Shown here in pieces: positions 1 through 4,963 of a stretch of 7,180 nucleotides of DNA (its first letter is position 1; every line of letters starts with the position of its first letter). Origin of the DNA: Clostridia bacterium (GTDB taxonomy: Bacteria; Bacillota; Clostridia; Christensenellales; Pumilibacteraceae). A program made the translations under genes and the position numbers. The stretch covers positions 1 through 7,180 of the forward strand of contig JAFTMM010000051.1 in the NCBI GenBank assembly GCA_017452405.1, given 5' to 3'. The notes beneath the pieces are model-generated. The model worked only from the letters and a program-made list of their open reading frames with translations, ran no database searches and had not been told where the DNA came from.

Positions 1-182
1 AGGTGTCAGCGTTAGGACGGTCTAAATGCCTTCCCATTGAGGGGAAGATGTCAGCGTTAGGAAGGTCTAAATGCCTTCCCCTTGAGGGGAAGGTGTCAGC
101 GTTAGGACGGTCTAAATGCCTTCCCCTTGAGGGGAAGTTGTCAGCGTTAGGAAGGTCTAAATGCCTTCCCCTTGAGGGGAAG
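1..182. repeat. 45-bp tandem repeat, four copies plus the start of a fifth
   Basis: Four near-identical 45-bp units begin at 3, 48, 93 and 138, and a fifth is entered at 183 before it diverges at about 196. Copies 2-4 each contain a perfect 7-bp hairpin, CTTCCCC-TTGA-GGGGAAG (for example 75-92). In copy 1 a C-to-A change weakens the stem. Unit position 15 alternates C, A, C, A (GACGG, GAAGG, GACGG, GAAGG), which suggests that a 90-bp dimer was duplicated. Because 45 is divisible by three, the array stays open in one frame and could be miscalled as a repetitive peptide. There is no start context or non-repeat protein sequence, so I do not call it a gene. The array begins at the window edge and may extend further left. 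Confidence 0.93.
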
Positions 183-282
183 GTGTCAGCGTTAGCTGAC
201 GGATGAGGTGTTTTCTTATTCTTATATTATCTTTCCACCTCATCAGTCGCCTTTGGCGACAGCTTCTCCTCAAGGAGAAGCC
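164..282. repeat. Palindromic MITE-like intergenic element with nested hairpins
   Basis: The left arm (164-210) and right arm (236-282) are imperfect reverse complements flanking a 25-bp AT-rich centre. GGATGAGGTG at 201-210 faces CACCTCATCA at 236-245. Each arm also holds two internal hairpins. On the left these are CTTCCCC/GGGGAAG (165-182) and GTCAGC-GTTA-GCTGAC (185-200). On the right they are GTCGCC-TTT-GGCGAC (246-260) and CTTCTCC-TCAA-GGAGAAG (263-280). The arms differ in sequence but each internal stem stays perfectly paired, which suggests constraint on folding. No transposase is present, so any movement would depend on enzymes encoded elsewhere. From memory, GATGAGGTG and GGGGAAGG palindromes are common between genes in gut Clostridia; I could not check this. 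Confidence 0.8.
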
Positions 283-300
283 TATTAATAGGATAAAAAT

Positions 301-810
301 ATGAAAGCGATTTTACATTGTGATAAAAAATGGGGCATAGGCAAGAAGAACGATTTAATGTTCCACCTGCCCGAAGATATGAAATTTTTCCGTCGGACGA
401 CGCTTGGAAAGACCGTCGTTATGGGCTCGAATACTCTTCTTTCTTTCCCGAACGGCAAACCACTCCCTAAGCGCAATAATATCGTGCTTTGGCCAAACGG
501 CGACAAGGAGCGCGCGAAAGAAGACGGTTTTACGCTTGTGGAGAGCTTAGGCGAGCTTTTTGCGTTACTGCGAGGTATGGACGACGAAATTTACGTCATA
601 GGCGGAGCAATGATGTACCGTACTTTGCTCCCTTACTGCAACGAGGTACTTCTTACAAAAGTGGACGCAGACGGTGGCGCAGAGGTGTCTTTCCCCAATC
701 TTGACGAAATGGACGAGTGGACTCTGACCGAGGAAAGCGAGCCTATGAACGATAACGGATACGTTATTCGTTTCTGTACTTATTCAAACAGCGAGGTAAA
801 GGATTTATGA
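301..810 (+). CDS. folA: Dihydrofolate reductase
   Basis: This cytoplasmic enzyme of folate metabolism reduces dihydrofolate to tetrahydrofolate with NADPH. The 169-residue product has the usual single-domain length. It shows WGIGKKNDL (11-19), LPEDMKFF (23-30, where D26 matches the substrate-binding Asp27 of E. coli), VVMGSNT (39-45), KPLPKRNNIVL, and the nucleotide-binding YVIGGAMMYRTLLP, followed by LLTKVDAD. Aligned by eye with the E. coli enzyme, Trp22 becomes F21, Arg44 becomes S43 and Arg98 becomes Met. The last two residues normally help hold the NADPH 2'-phosphate. The ATG at 301 follows a modest AGG at 290-292. The gene begins directly after the palindromic repeat and no clear promoter is visible, so it may be read from upstream or from within the repeat. 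Its TGA overlaps the rlmB start as ATGA, so the two are probably translationally coupled. Confidence 0.95.
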   Translation: MKAILHCDKKWGIGKKNDLMFHLPEDMKFFRRTTLGKTVVMGSNTLLSFPNGKPLPKRNNIVLWPNGDKERAKEDGFTLVESLGELFALLRGMDDEIYVIGGAMMYRTLLPYCNEVLLTKVDADGGAEVSFPNLDEMDEWTLTEESEPMNDNGYVIRFCTYSNSEVKDL

Positions 811-1532
811 AAATATACGGGCGCAACGCCGTAGAGGAAGCAATTAAGAGCGGGACTACCATTGACCGACTTGTAGTTCAAAAAGAGCTTAAGGACGCGG
901 CAGCTAACCGCATTATTAAGGAAGCAAAGGACAGAGGCGTTAAGATCTTCTTCCGTGATAAGATTGCGCTGGATAGGGAATGTGATAACGGCGCAAGACA
1001 TCAGGGCTTTATTGCCGAAATTACCGATTTTGAATATAGTGAGCTGGACGACATTCTCGCATTCGCCGACGAAAAGGGCGAACCGCCGTTTATCGTCATT
1101 CTTGACGGAGTGGAAGATCCGCATAATCTCGGTTCGGTCATCCGTGTTGCCGAGTGCGCAGGCGTTCACGGCGTAGTTATTCCGCGCCACCGCTCGGTAT
1201 CCGTCAACGATACCGTAGTTAAAGTGTCGAGCGGAGCTACCGCGCACCTGAAAGTGGCTAAAGTAACCAACGTAAACGACGCAATCGTGGACTTGAAGAA
1301 GAAAGGCGTGTGGGTTTACGCTGCGGATATGGACGGCGACGACCTTTATAAGACCAATCTCAAAGGTAGCGTAGCGTTCGTTATCGGGGGCGAGGGCAAG
1401 GGCGTTAAACGCCTTACGCGCGAGCTTTGCGACGGCGTGGTGTCTATACCTATGTTCGGTAAGGTCAATTCGCTCAACGCTTCGGTTGCCGCCGGTGTAG
1501 TAATTTATGAAAAAGTCCGTCAGGACAGATAA
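807..1532 (+). CDS. rlmB: SpoU/TrmH-family 23S rRNA (guanosine-2'-O-)-methyltransferase RlmB
   Basis: Predicted to transfer a methyl group from S-adenosylmethionine to the 2'-OH of a conserved guanosine in 23S rRNA. At 241 residues it has the normal family length. Residues 1-75 form the L30e-like substrate-binding domain and include GARHQGFIA (62-70). The three SpoU knot motifs follow: LDGVEDPHNLGSVIRVAE (99-116, with N107 and R113), FVIGGEGKGVKRL (191-203, with E196), and VSIPMFGKVNSLNASVAAG (212-230, with N221, N224 and S226). All motif residues expected for activity are present. The gene overlaps folA by four bases, has GAGGTAAAGGA just upstream, and ends at a strong terminator, so folA-rlmB is a two-gene operon. 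Assignment as RlmB rather than another SpoU methyltransferase rests on length and domain order. Confidence 0.93.
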   Translation: MKIYGRNAVEEAIKSGTTIDRLVVQKELKDAAANRIIKEAKDRGVKIFFRDKIALDRECDNGARHQGFIAEITDFEYSELDDILAFADEKGEPPFIVILDGVEDPHNLGSVIRVAECAGVHGVVIPRHRSVSVNDTVVKVSSGATAHLKVAKVTNVNDAIVDLKKKGVWVYAADMDGDDLYKTNLKGSVAFVIGGEGKGVKRLTRELCDGVVSIPMFGKVNSLNASVAAGVVIYEKVRQDR

Positions 1533-1567
1533 TGATAAAACCCCTTAATCAAAAGGGGTTTTATCAT
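1532..1567 (+). terminator. Hairpin terminator after rlmB
   Basis: A perfect 15-bp stem (1532-1546 with 1553-1567) surrounds a 6-base loop. Its core is AAAACCCCTT/AAGGGGTTTT. A-rich and T-rich arms flank the GC core, so it could stop transcription in either direction. It starts on the last base of the rlmB stop codon and closes the folA-rlmB operon. Confidence 0.9.
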
Positions 1568-1613
1568 ACTAATTCGGAAAAACTTTAAATCACCGTACCG
1601 CATATATTAATTT

Positions 1614-2252
1614 GTGGACTTATATCAAAAATTCAACAAATGCTTGAACGCGCCTTATACTACGGTGGAGAACAACGCTTCGTATTACGTGGAACGAAAG
1701 GGGAGTACGCTTTGGTTGTATTTTGAGTGGAGTAACGGCGTTGAGGATTGGTTAAACAATTTCAATTTTCCGGCGAAACCTTATCGGGATATGGAAAACC
1801 TTTGGTTTGCGCATAGGGGCTTTCTCAAGGTTTGGAAGTCAATCGAGCCGTACGTCGCTGAGCGCATAAACGATAAGAGTATTAAGCGTTTTGAAGTGGT
1901 CGGCTACTCCCACGGGGCGGCGGTTGCTCTGCTTTGCTTTGAGTACGTCAGATACAACCGTCCCGACGCGGAAGCAATAGGCGTGGGCTTCGGCAGTCCG
2001 CGCGTAGTGTTCGGCGCTATGCGAAGGAACGTCAGGAAGCGTTTCGAGGGCTTTACGGTAGTGCGTAACGGCAAGGATATCGTTACGCGCATGCCACCTG
2101 CGATTCTCGGCTTTCGCCATGCAGGGAAACTGCTGAAAATTGGATGCCCGAAAGGGCTGATTAAAGACCATTATCCCGAAAATTATAAATCTGCTCTATG
2201 GGCTTACGAGGGAGAAAAGAAAACTGATGAACTACGAAGACGTAATGAATGA
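1614..2252 (+). CDS. Class 3 lipase-like alpha/beta hydrolase, cytoplasmic
   Basis: The 212-residue product resembles the lipase class 3 family of serine esterases; the substrate is unknown. Visible signatures are FAHRGFLKVW (66-74, the region before the oxyanion hole), the nucleophile elbow GYSHGAA (97-103, S99), GFGSPRVV (126-132), and NGKDIVTRMPP with the likely catalytic D155. DHYPENY follows, where H186 is the best candidate for the catalytic histidine; H169 in FRHAG is less likely. The elbow departs from the common GHSLGG form. There is no signal peptide or membrane segment, so it probably acts inside the cell. The GTG at 1614 is chosen because a TAA at 1608-1610 lies just upstream in frame and the next Met (residue 60) would remove conserved sequence. 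No ribosome binding site is visible. The gene overlaps the following alkD-like gene by 26 bp. Confidence 0.82.
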   Translation: MDLYQKFNKCLNAPYTTVENNASYYVERKGSTLWLYFEWSNGVEDWLNNFNFPAKPYRDMENLWFAHRGFLKVWKSIEPYVAERINDKSIKRFEVVGYSHGAAVALLCFEYVRYNRPDAEAIGVGFGSPRVVFGAMRRNVRKRFEGFTVVRNGKDIVTRMPPAILGFRHAGKLLKIGCPKGLIKDHYPENYKSALWAYEGEKKTDELRRRNE

Positions 2253-2901
2253 GCTTCATTCGCTGTCGGATGAAAAGTATAAGGCGTTCAGTGAACGGAT
2301 CGTGAATACGCGACTGCGGTTATACGGCGTGCGTACCCCCGACCTTAGGAAACTCGCGAGGCGCATAAAAAAAGAATACACGAACTTTGCCCACGACTTT
2401 TTTGCAAAAGACGAGTACTGCTTTGAGGAAGTATTATTATGCGGTTGGCAGATGGGGAAGGATGCGTCCGAGAACGTACGGCTGTTAAAGCGACTTATTC
2501 CGCGTATGGCAAGCTGGGCGCATACCGACCAAATTATTTCACATTTTAATTGGGTGCGGGACAAGCAGGCGTTCCTGCAAGAATTTCAGTATCTCAAGGC
2601 AGGGAGCGAATACGAAGTCCGCGCTTACGTTATGTTCCTATTCTCACTCTGCGTAAACGAGAGAGATTTGCCGTTAGTAATTAGCGAGCTTCCTACCGTA
2701 CCGCTTGGAGCGTACTACGTTGATATGGCGGTAGCCTGGTTAGTGTGCGAGGTAACGGTTAAGTTCTACCACGAGGGCGTAAAGCTCCTCCGCGCCGACT
2801 ACCTTTCGCCGTGGGTGGTCAATAAAGCAATTTCCAAATGTCGCGACTCCTTCCGCTTAACTTTATGGCAGAAAGAAGAACTAAAAGGCATGAGGAGATA
2901 G
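2227..2901 (+). CDS. AlkD-family DNA alkylation-repair protein (HEAT-like repeat DNA glycosylase)
   Basis: Predicted to remove positively charged alkylated bases such as 3-methyl or 7-methyl purines from DNA without flipping the base. The 224-residue, all-helical product contains the hallmark segments LYGVRTPDLRKLARRI (32-47), FEEVLLCGWQMG (66-77) and YYVDMAVAWLV (163-173). Residues matching the Bacillus cereus AlkD site are in place: W97 and D101 (for W109 and D113), R132 (for R148) and W171 (for W187), with spacing preserved at W-D and R-W. The ATG at 2227 has GAGGGAG at 2208-2214, a rather long 12 bases away. A second ATG at 2245 is less well placed. The gene lies in one operon with the hydrolase, overlapping it by 26 bp, and converges on the ankyrin gene with only two bases between the stop codons. 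Confidence 0.9.
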   Translation: MNYEDVMNELHSLSDEKYKAFSERIVNTRLRLYGVRTPDLRKLARRIKKEYTNFAHDFFAKDEYCFEEVLLCGWQMGKDASENVRLLKRLIPRMASWAHTDQIISHFNWVRDKQAFLQEFQYLKAGSEYEVRAYVMFLFSLCVNERDLPLVISELPTVPLGAYYVDMAVAWLVCEVTVKFYHEGVKLLRADYLSPWVVNKAISKCRDSFRLTLWQKEELKGMRR

Positions 2902-2903
2902 GC

Positions 2904-3425
2904 TTATTTCAATTCAAGTGCGACTTCGCCGAATTCGTTTATTATACACGGTTTGTGCCGATATTCAAACCGATAGTGTAGTAAATCCTTTAACGTGAAG
3001 TTAGGATTATTTTTTAGACTCGTTAACTCACCGCTGAAAAATAACAGAAGAACGAAAAATCTGCTTCTGTAAACGTACAATTCGTCTTTATCGTTACGAT
3101 CTTCATACAGACAGTAAGAAACGTAATAAAGGAGTTTATCTCCGTCAACAGAAAGGTAGGGATCAGCTCCGTATTGCAGATACAATAAAGCTATCTCAAG
3201 GCGCTTGTTATTATAAGCCGTTAAATCACCACCGCCTTCGCAATATTGAAGATTCCAAAACGGAGATTCTCCGCCACGATGGTAATTGGGATTAGCGCCG
3301 TTTCGGAGCAATCGTTCAACTGCTCGCACGTCCGCTTTCTCCGTCGCTTCGGCAAGTAAAACGTTCAAATCATCATGTTCGGAAAGCTTGGTTCTATTTA
3401 AATCTTTTATATCGTTGTTGATCAT
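2904..3425 (-). CDS. Small ankyrin-repeat protein, third gene of the hic operon
   Basis: The 173-residue product has no signal peptide. Residues 19-50 form a clear ankyrin unit (LLAEATEKADVRAVERLLRN then GANPNYH). A second unit lies at about 74-97 (LEIALLYLQYGADPYLSVDG). The remainder is Tyr/Leu-rich and not obviously repetitive. Ankyrin repeats bind proteins; no enzyme domain is visible, so its partner and function are unknown. It starts nine bases after the hicB stop codon on the same strand, with no recognisable ribosome binding site before its ATG. This suggests translation coupled to hicB on the same transcript. Its 3' end abuts the convergent alkD-like gene, with no terminator between them. 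The AT-rich codon use resembles hicAB more than the housekeeping genes, consistent with an acquired block. Confidence 0.78.
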   Translation of the reverse strand: MINNDIKDLNRTKLSEHDDLNVLLAEATEKADVRAVERLLRNGANPNYHRGGESPFWNLQYCEGGGDLTAYNNKRLEIALLYLQYGADPYLSVDGDKLLYYVSYCLYEDRNDKDELYVYRSRFFVLLLFFSGELTSLKNNPNFTLKDLLHYRFEYRHKPCIINEFGEVALELK

Positions 3426-3434
3426 GGACGCAAA

Positions 3435-3818
3435 TTATAAACCGAGTTGTGTTTTAAGCGCTTCCTGAAGAACTGCTGAGAAATTAATATTGCGCGCTTC
3501 GGCTTCTTTCTCAAGCCAACGGGGGATAGTGCAGTTTTTGCGCACGCATCGGTTTTCTTCTTTGGCTCTAAATTCGTTAAAATCAATATCTATGAGAGCA
3601 ACTACGTCATTTTCGGTACAATCAGGCTTGAGCGTTTTGGGTTCAGGAATATTTTTACCCATATCTTCAAGCGTTATTCCGCAAAGACCGATAGCTTCGC
3701 GCGCCATAATGAGGGCGTCCTCAATGGAGTTTCCCTCGGTATTCATTTCGAAATCGGGAACGAATACGACGTAATTATTTCCCGATGGCGTTATTACGAT
3801 TGGATATACTCTTTTCAA
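3435..3818 (-). CDS. hicB: HicB-family antitoxin
   Basis: HicB proteins neutralise the HicA mRNA interferase by direct binding and repress their own operon. The 127-residue product has the two expected parts. Residues 1-80 form the partial RNase H-like toxin-binding domain (YPIVITPSGNNYVVFVPDF, then GNSIEDALIMAREAIGL). Residues 90-125 form a ribbon-helix-helix DNA-binding domain (VRKNCTIPRWLEKEAEARN then FSAVLQEALKTQL). The start is TTG at 3818, supported by an AAGGAG six bases upstream; no ATG fits. The reading frame is intact although the adjacent hicA is frameshifted. It may therefore survive as an orphan regulator of its own promoter, or protect against HicA toxins encoded elsewhere; this is inference. 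Confidence 0.93.
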   Translation of the reverse strand: MKRVYPIVITPSGNNYVVFVPDFEMNTEGNSIEDALIMAREAIGLCGITLEDMGKNIPEPKTLKPDCTENDVVALIDIDFNEFRAKEENRCVRKNCTIPRWLEKEAEARNINFSAVLQEALKTQLGL

Positions 3819-3824
3819 ATTTGT

Positions 3825-3830
3825 CTCCTT
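3825..3830 (-). promoter_or_regulatory. Ribosome binding site that fixes the hicB TTG start
   Basis: AAGGAG on the minus strand lies six bases before the TTG at 3818 and overlaps the end of hicA as TAAGGAG, where TAA is the hicA stop. This strong site supports TTG as the true start and ties hicB translation closely to the hicA transcript. Confidence 0.85.
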
Positions 3831-4001
3831 ATTTCAGATTATTGCGTTTAATAATCGCCTTAGCGGTCATTTCGTTTATTTCCGAATGTCTGGGTACCGG
3901 CTCGCATTTCTCACCGTTGGTGTAAACGCTGTGATTAGCTCCCTCGCGAACTAAATACCAACCATTCTTTTCAAGTAATTTAATTAATCTTTTCTTTTCA
4001 T
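3829..4001 (-). pseudogene. hicA: HicA toxin gene, frameshifted near the start
   Basis: HicA toxins are double-stranded RNA-binding-fold mRNA interferases of about 60 residues. Reading the minus strand from 3987 to 3829 gives a clear HicA body: LIKLLEKNGWYLVREGANH, then SVYTNGEKCEPVPRHSEINE, then MTAKAIIKRNNLK and stop. It includes the conserved histidine after GAN and the VPRHSEIN segment. That frame has no ATG, GTG or TTG before it: upstream it runs back to a TAA at 4020-4018. The expected start, ATG at 4001, encodes Met-Lys-Arg-Lys-Asp and then meets TAA at 3986-3984. Adding one T after GAT would give an unbroken MKRKDLIKLLEKNGW start. This is best read as a one-base deletion at about 3986-3987 that abolishes the toxin. 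A sequencing error or recoding is possible but not supported by a known slippery site. Confidence 0.88.
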
Positions 4002-4027
4002 TAGTATTGTAATATCCTTATGATAAT

Positions 4028-4056
4028 ATTATACGCATAAATACGCATAATGTCAA
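4028..4056 (-). promoter_or_regulatory. Consensus sigma-A promoter of the hicA-hicB-ankyrin operon
   Basis: On the minus strand TTGACA (4056-4051) and TATAAT (4033-4028) are both perfect consensus boxes with an ideal 17-base spacer. Transcription would begin near 4021, giving a leader of about 20 bases. That leader carries AAGGA at 4019-4015, 13 bases before the hicA ATG. It is among the strongest promoters in the window and would be expected to be kept in check by a repressor. Confidence 0.9.
4031..4049. promoter_or_regulatory. Candidate HicB operator: two direct ATACGCATA repeats in the promoter spacer
   Basis: ATACGCATA occurs at 4031-4039 and again at 4041-4049, a 10-base period that puts both copies on the same face of the helix. 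They fill the -10/-35 spacer and reach the -10 box. Ribbon-helix-helix antitoxins commonly autoregulate by binding paired short sites over their own promoter, so these repeats are the likely HicB sites. The binding itself is inference. Confidence 0.6.
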
Positions 4057-4101
4057 GTAAAAAATAAATAAAAATTTTTTGAAAAAAGTACGTAAAAACG
4101 C

Positions 4102-4130
4102 TTGCGTTTTCCCTGCGCTTTTGGTACAAT
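4102..4130 (+). promoter_or_regulatory. Promoter of the tRNA cluster
   Basis: TTGCGT (4102-4107) and TACAAT (4125-4130) are separated by 17 bases, 20 bases before the first tRNA. A- and T-tracts at 4058-4098 lie upstream and could act as an UP element, as expected for a stable-RNA promoter. The -35 box lies inside a perfect inverted repeat, AAAACGC-TT-GCGTTTT (4095-4110). The promoter diverges from the hic promoter, whose -35 box lies 45 bases away. Confidence 0.8.
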
Positions 4131-4150
4131 AATCAAGCCTTTGAAGATAT

Positions 4151-4227
4151 GGCGGCGTAGCTCAGTTGGCTAGAGTACTCGGTTCATACCCGATTGGTCG
4201 GCGGTTCGAATCCACCCGCCGCTACCA
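4151..4227 (+). tRNA. tRNA-Met (CAU), elongator type
   Basis: The cloverleaf has acceptor GGCGGCG/CGCCGCT with encoded ACCA, and anticodon CAT in the loop TTCATAC. The first acceptor pair is G-U and the anticodon stem lacks the three G-C pairs of initiator tRNA, so it is an elongator. The GGTTCATACC core is also typical of elongator tRNA-Met rather than lysidine-modified tRNA-Ile. Two stem mismatches are visible: C-U at the top of the anticodon stem (CTCGG/CCGAT) and C-A in the T stem (GGCGG/CCACC). The D stem closes with a G-U pair (GCTC/GAGT). The gene is probably functional, but its stems are less regular than those of its two neighbours. Confidence 0.93.
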
Positions 4228-4232
4228 TATAA

Positions 4233-4307
4233 GTCCCTATGGTCAAGCGGTTAAGACACCACCCTTTCACGGTGGAATCTCGGGTTCGAGTCCCGATAGG
4301 GATACCA
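4233..4307 (+). tRNA. tRNA-Glu (UUC)
   Basis: The acceptor stem is GTCCCTA/TAGGGAT, with a G-U first pair, A discriminator and encoded CCA. The anticodon stem CCACC/GGTGG encloses the loop CTTTCAC with anticodon TTC. The T stem TCGGG/CCCGA encloses TTCGAGT. The gene begins five bases after tRNA-Met and is clearly co-transcribed with it. Confidence 0.96.
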
Positions 4308-4310
4308 TAA

Positions 4311-4386
4311 GGAAGCTTAGCTCAGTTGGGAGAGCATCTGCCTTACAAGCAGAGGGTCATAGGTTCGAGCCCTATAGCTTCCACCA
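4311..4386 (+). tRNA. tRNA-Val (UAC)
   Basis: The acceptor stem GGAAGCT/AGCTTCC is followed by ACCA. The anticodon stem TCTGC/GCAGA encloses CTTACAA with anticodon TAC. The T stem ATAGG/CCTAT encloses TTCGAGC. All stems are fully paired. The gene follows tRNA-Glu by three bases and is the last of the cluster. Confidence 0.97.
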
Positions 4387-4391
4387 AAAAT

Positions 4392-4425
4392 AAAACGCAT
4401 ACCTTGTGTATGCGTTTTGTTTTTT
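4392..4425 (+). terminator. Terminator of the tRNA cluster
   Basis: A perfect 11-bp stem, AAAACGCATAC/GTATGCGTTTT (4392-4402 with 4408-4418), has a 5-base loop and is followed by GTTTTTT. It starts five bases after the CCA of tRNA-Val, as expected for an intrinsic terminator ending the tRNA transcript. Confidence 0.93.
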
Positions 4426-4426
4426 G

Positions 4427-4526
4427 CGAAAATATAAAGTTAGAACCATGTGCCCTCTGCGCAGTAAGGACGTGGACGGGGAAACGAGGGAAGTAACGAA
4501 ACAGGGTTAAGCAGTCCACAATGCCT
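4427..4526. other. Unassigned intergenic stretch after the tRNA cluster
   Basis: I see no gene here. The only local structure noted is GTGGAC at 4472-4477 facing GTCCAC at 4514-4519, too short and widely spaced to name. A minus-strand reading frame across this region takes its first-exported-looking residues from antisense tRNA-Val sequence and is not a gene. Together with the repeat cluster that follows, this forms a gene-free stretch of more than 500 bases. Confidence 0.6.
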
Positions 4527-4872
4527 ATCATTCGACCGAAGGGAGGTGTGGAAGATCCTTCGACAAGCTCAGGATGACGGGTAACGGTGCTCAGGATAAC
4601 AGGTAGATCCTTCGCACTCCGCTATCGCTAACGTTCAGGATGACGTAGGGAGTTTCTATTCATTAAGTCATACTGAGCGGAGAGCGTTAGCTCGTAGTCG
4701 AAGTATCTCGTCCTCTTGTTATTCTGGAGGGAACGAAGTGAAGAATCTTTTGAGATCCTTCGGGCACCTCTCAGGATGACGGGTAACGGTGCTCAGGATG
4801 ACGTAGGTAGGGAAGATCCTTTAGGCTGCGCTCAGGATGACGGAGGTGGTGCTCTCAGGATGACGGAAGTGG
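4527..4872. repeat. Cluster of palindromic intergenic repeats with a GATCCTTC...CTCAGGATGAC core
   Basis: Forward half-units occur at 4554-4579, 4606-4644, 4754-4780 and 4813-4841, each starting GATCCTT and ending CAGGATGAC. Shorter CTCAGGAT(A/G)AC tails occur at 4590-4600, 4791-4802 and 4854-4864. Inverted half-units occur at 4667-4707 (GTCATACTGAGCG...GAAGTATC) and 4718-4747 (GTTATTCTGGAG...GAAGAATC). The unit at 4718-4780 has both arms and could fold into one long hairpin. A degenerate left arm from about 4527 may belong to the first unit. From memory, such GTCATTCTGAGCGAAG...GATTC palindromes are dispersed in many bacterial genomes. No transposase or spacer-repeat regularity is present, so this is neither an intact insertion sequence nor a CRISPR array. 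Confidence 0.85.
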
Positions 4873-4892
4873 GGACATCTCTCTTAACTTAT

Positions 4893-4923
4893 AAAAAACT
4901 GAGTGTTGCGTTCTGCAATCCTC
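4893..4923 (-). terminator. Possible terminator of the htrA-like gene
   Basis: On the minus strand an imperfect stem (GAGGATTGC with GCAACACTC, broken by a 2x2 internal loop) is followed by AGTTTTTT. It lies about 40 bases beyond the stop codon of the serine protease gene. The broken stem makes it only moderately convincing. Confidence 0.45.
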
Positions 4924-4963
4924 GGTTTCAATTAAAATCAAACTTTGTGGGAATTAATGTGAA

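Noticed and set aside
3..206. Open frame encoding a 15-residue repeat peptide
   Set aside because: It is open only because the 45-bp repeat is divisible by three and has no stop in that frame. There is no start context, and the sequence is explained by the DNA repeat.
4151..4386. tRNA-associated integration site
   Set aside because: I found no second copy of any tRNA 3' end in the window and no integrase gene.
4166..4393. Plus-strand open frame across the three tRNAs
   Set aside because: It lies entirely within tRNA genes that fold into full cloverleaves.
4031..4418. Shared ACGCATA sequence between the hic promoter repeats and the tRNA terminator
   Set aside because: The match is about seven bases, and in the terminator it is explained by the hairpin stem; chance is the simplest reading.
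4343..4531. Minus-strand open frame of 62 codons ending GLEPMTLCL
   Set aside because: Its C-terminal part is antisense tRNA-Val and its middle is the tRNA terminator, a common false gene call.
4551..4872. CRISPR array
   Set aside because: The repeats are irregularly spaced, occur in both orientations, vary in length, and have no constant-length spacers or cas genes nearby.
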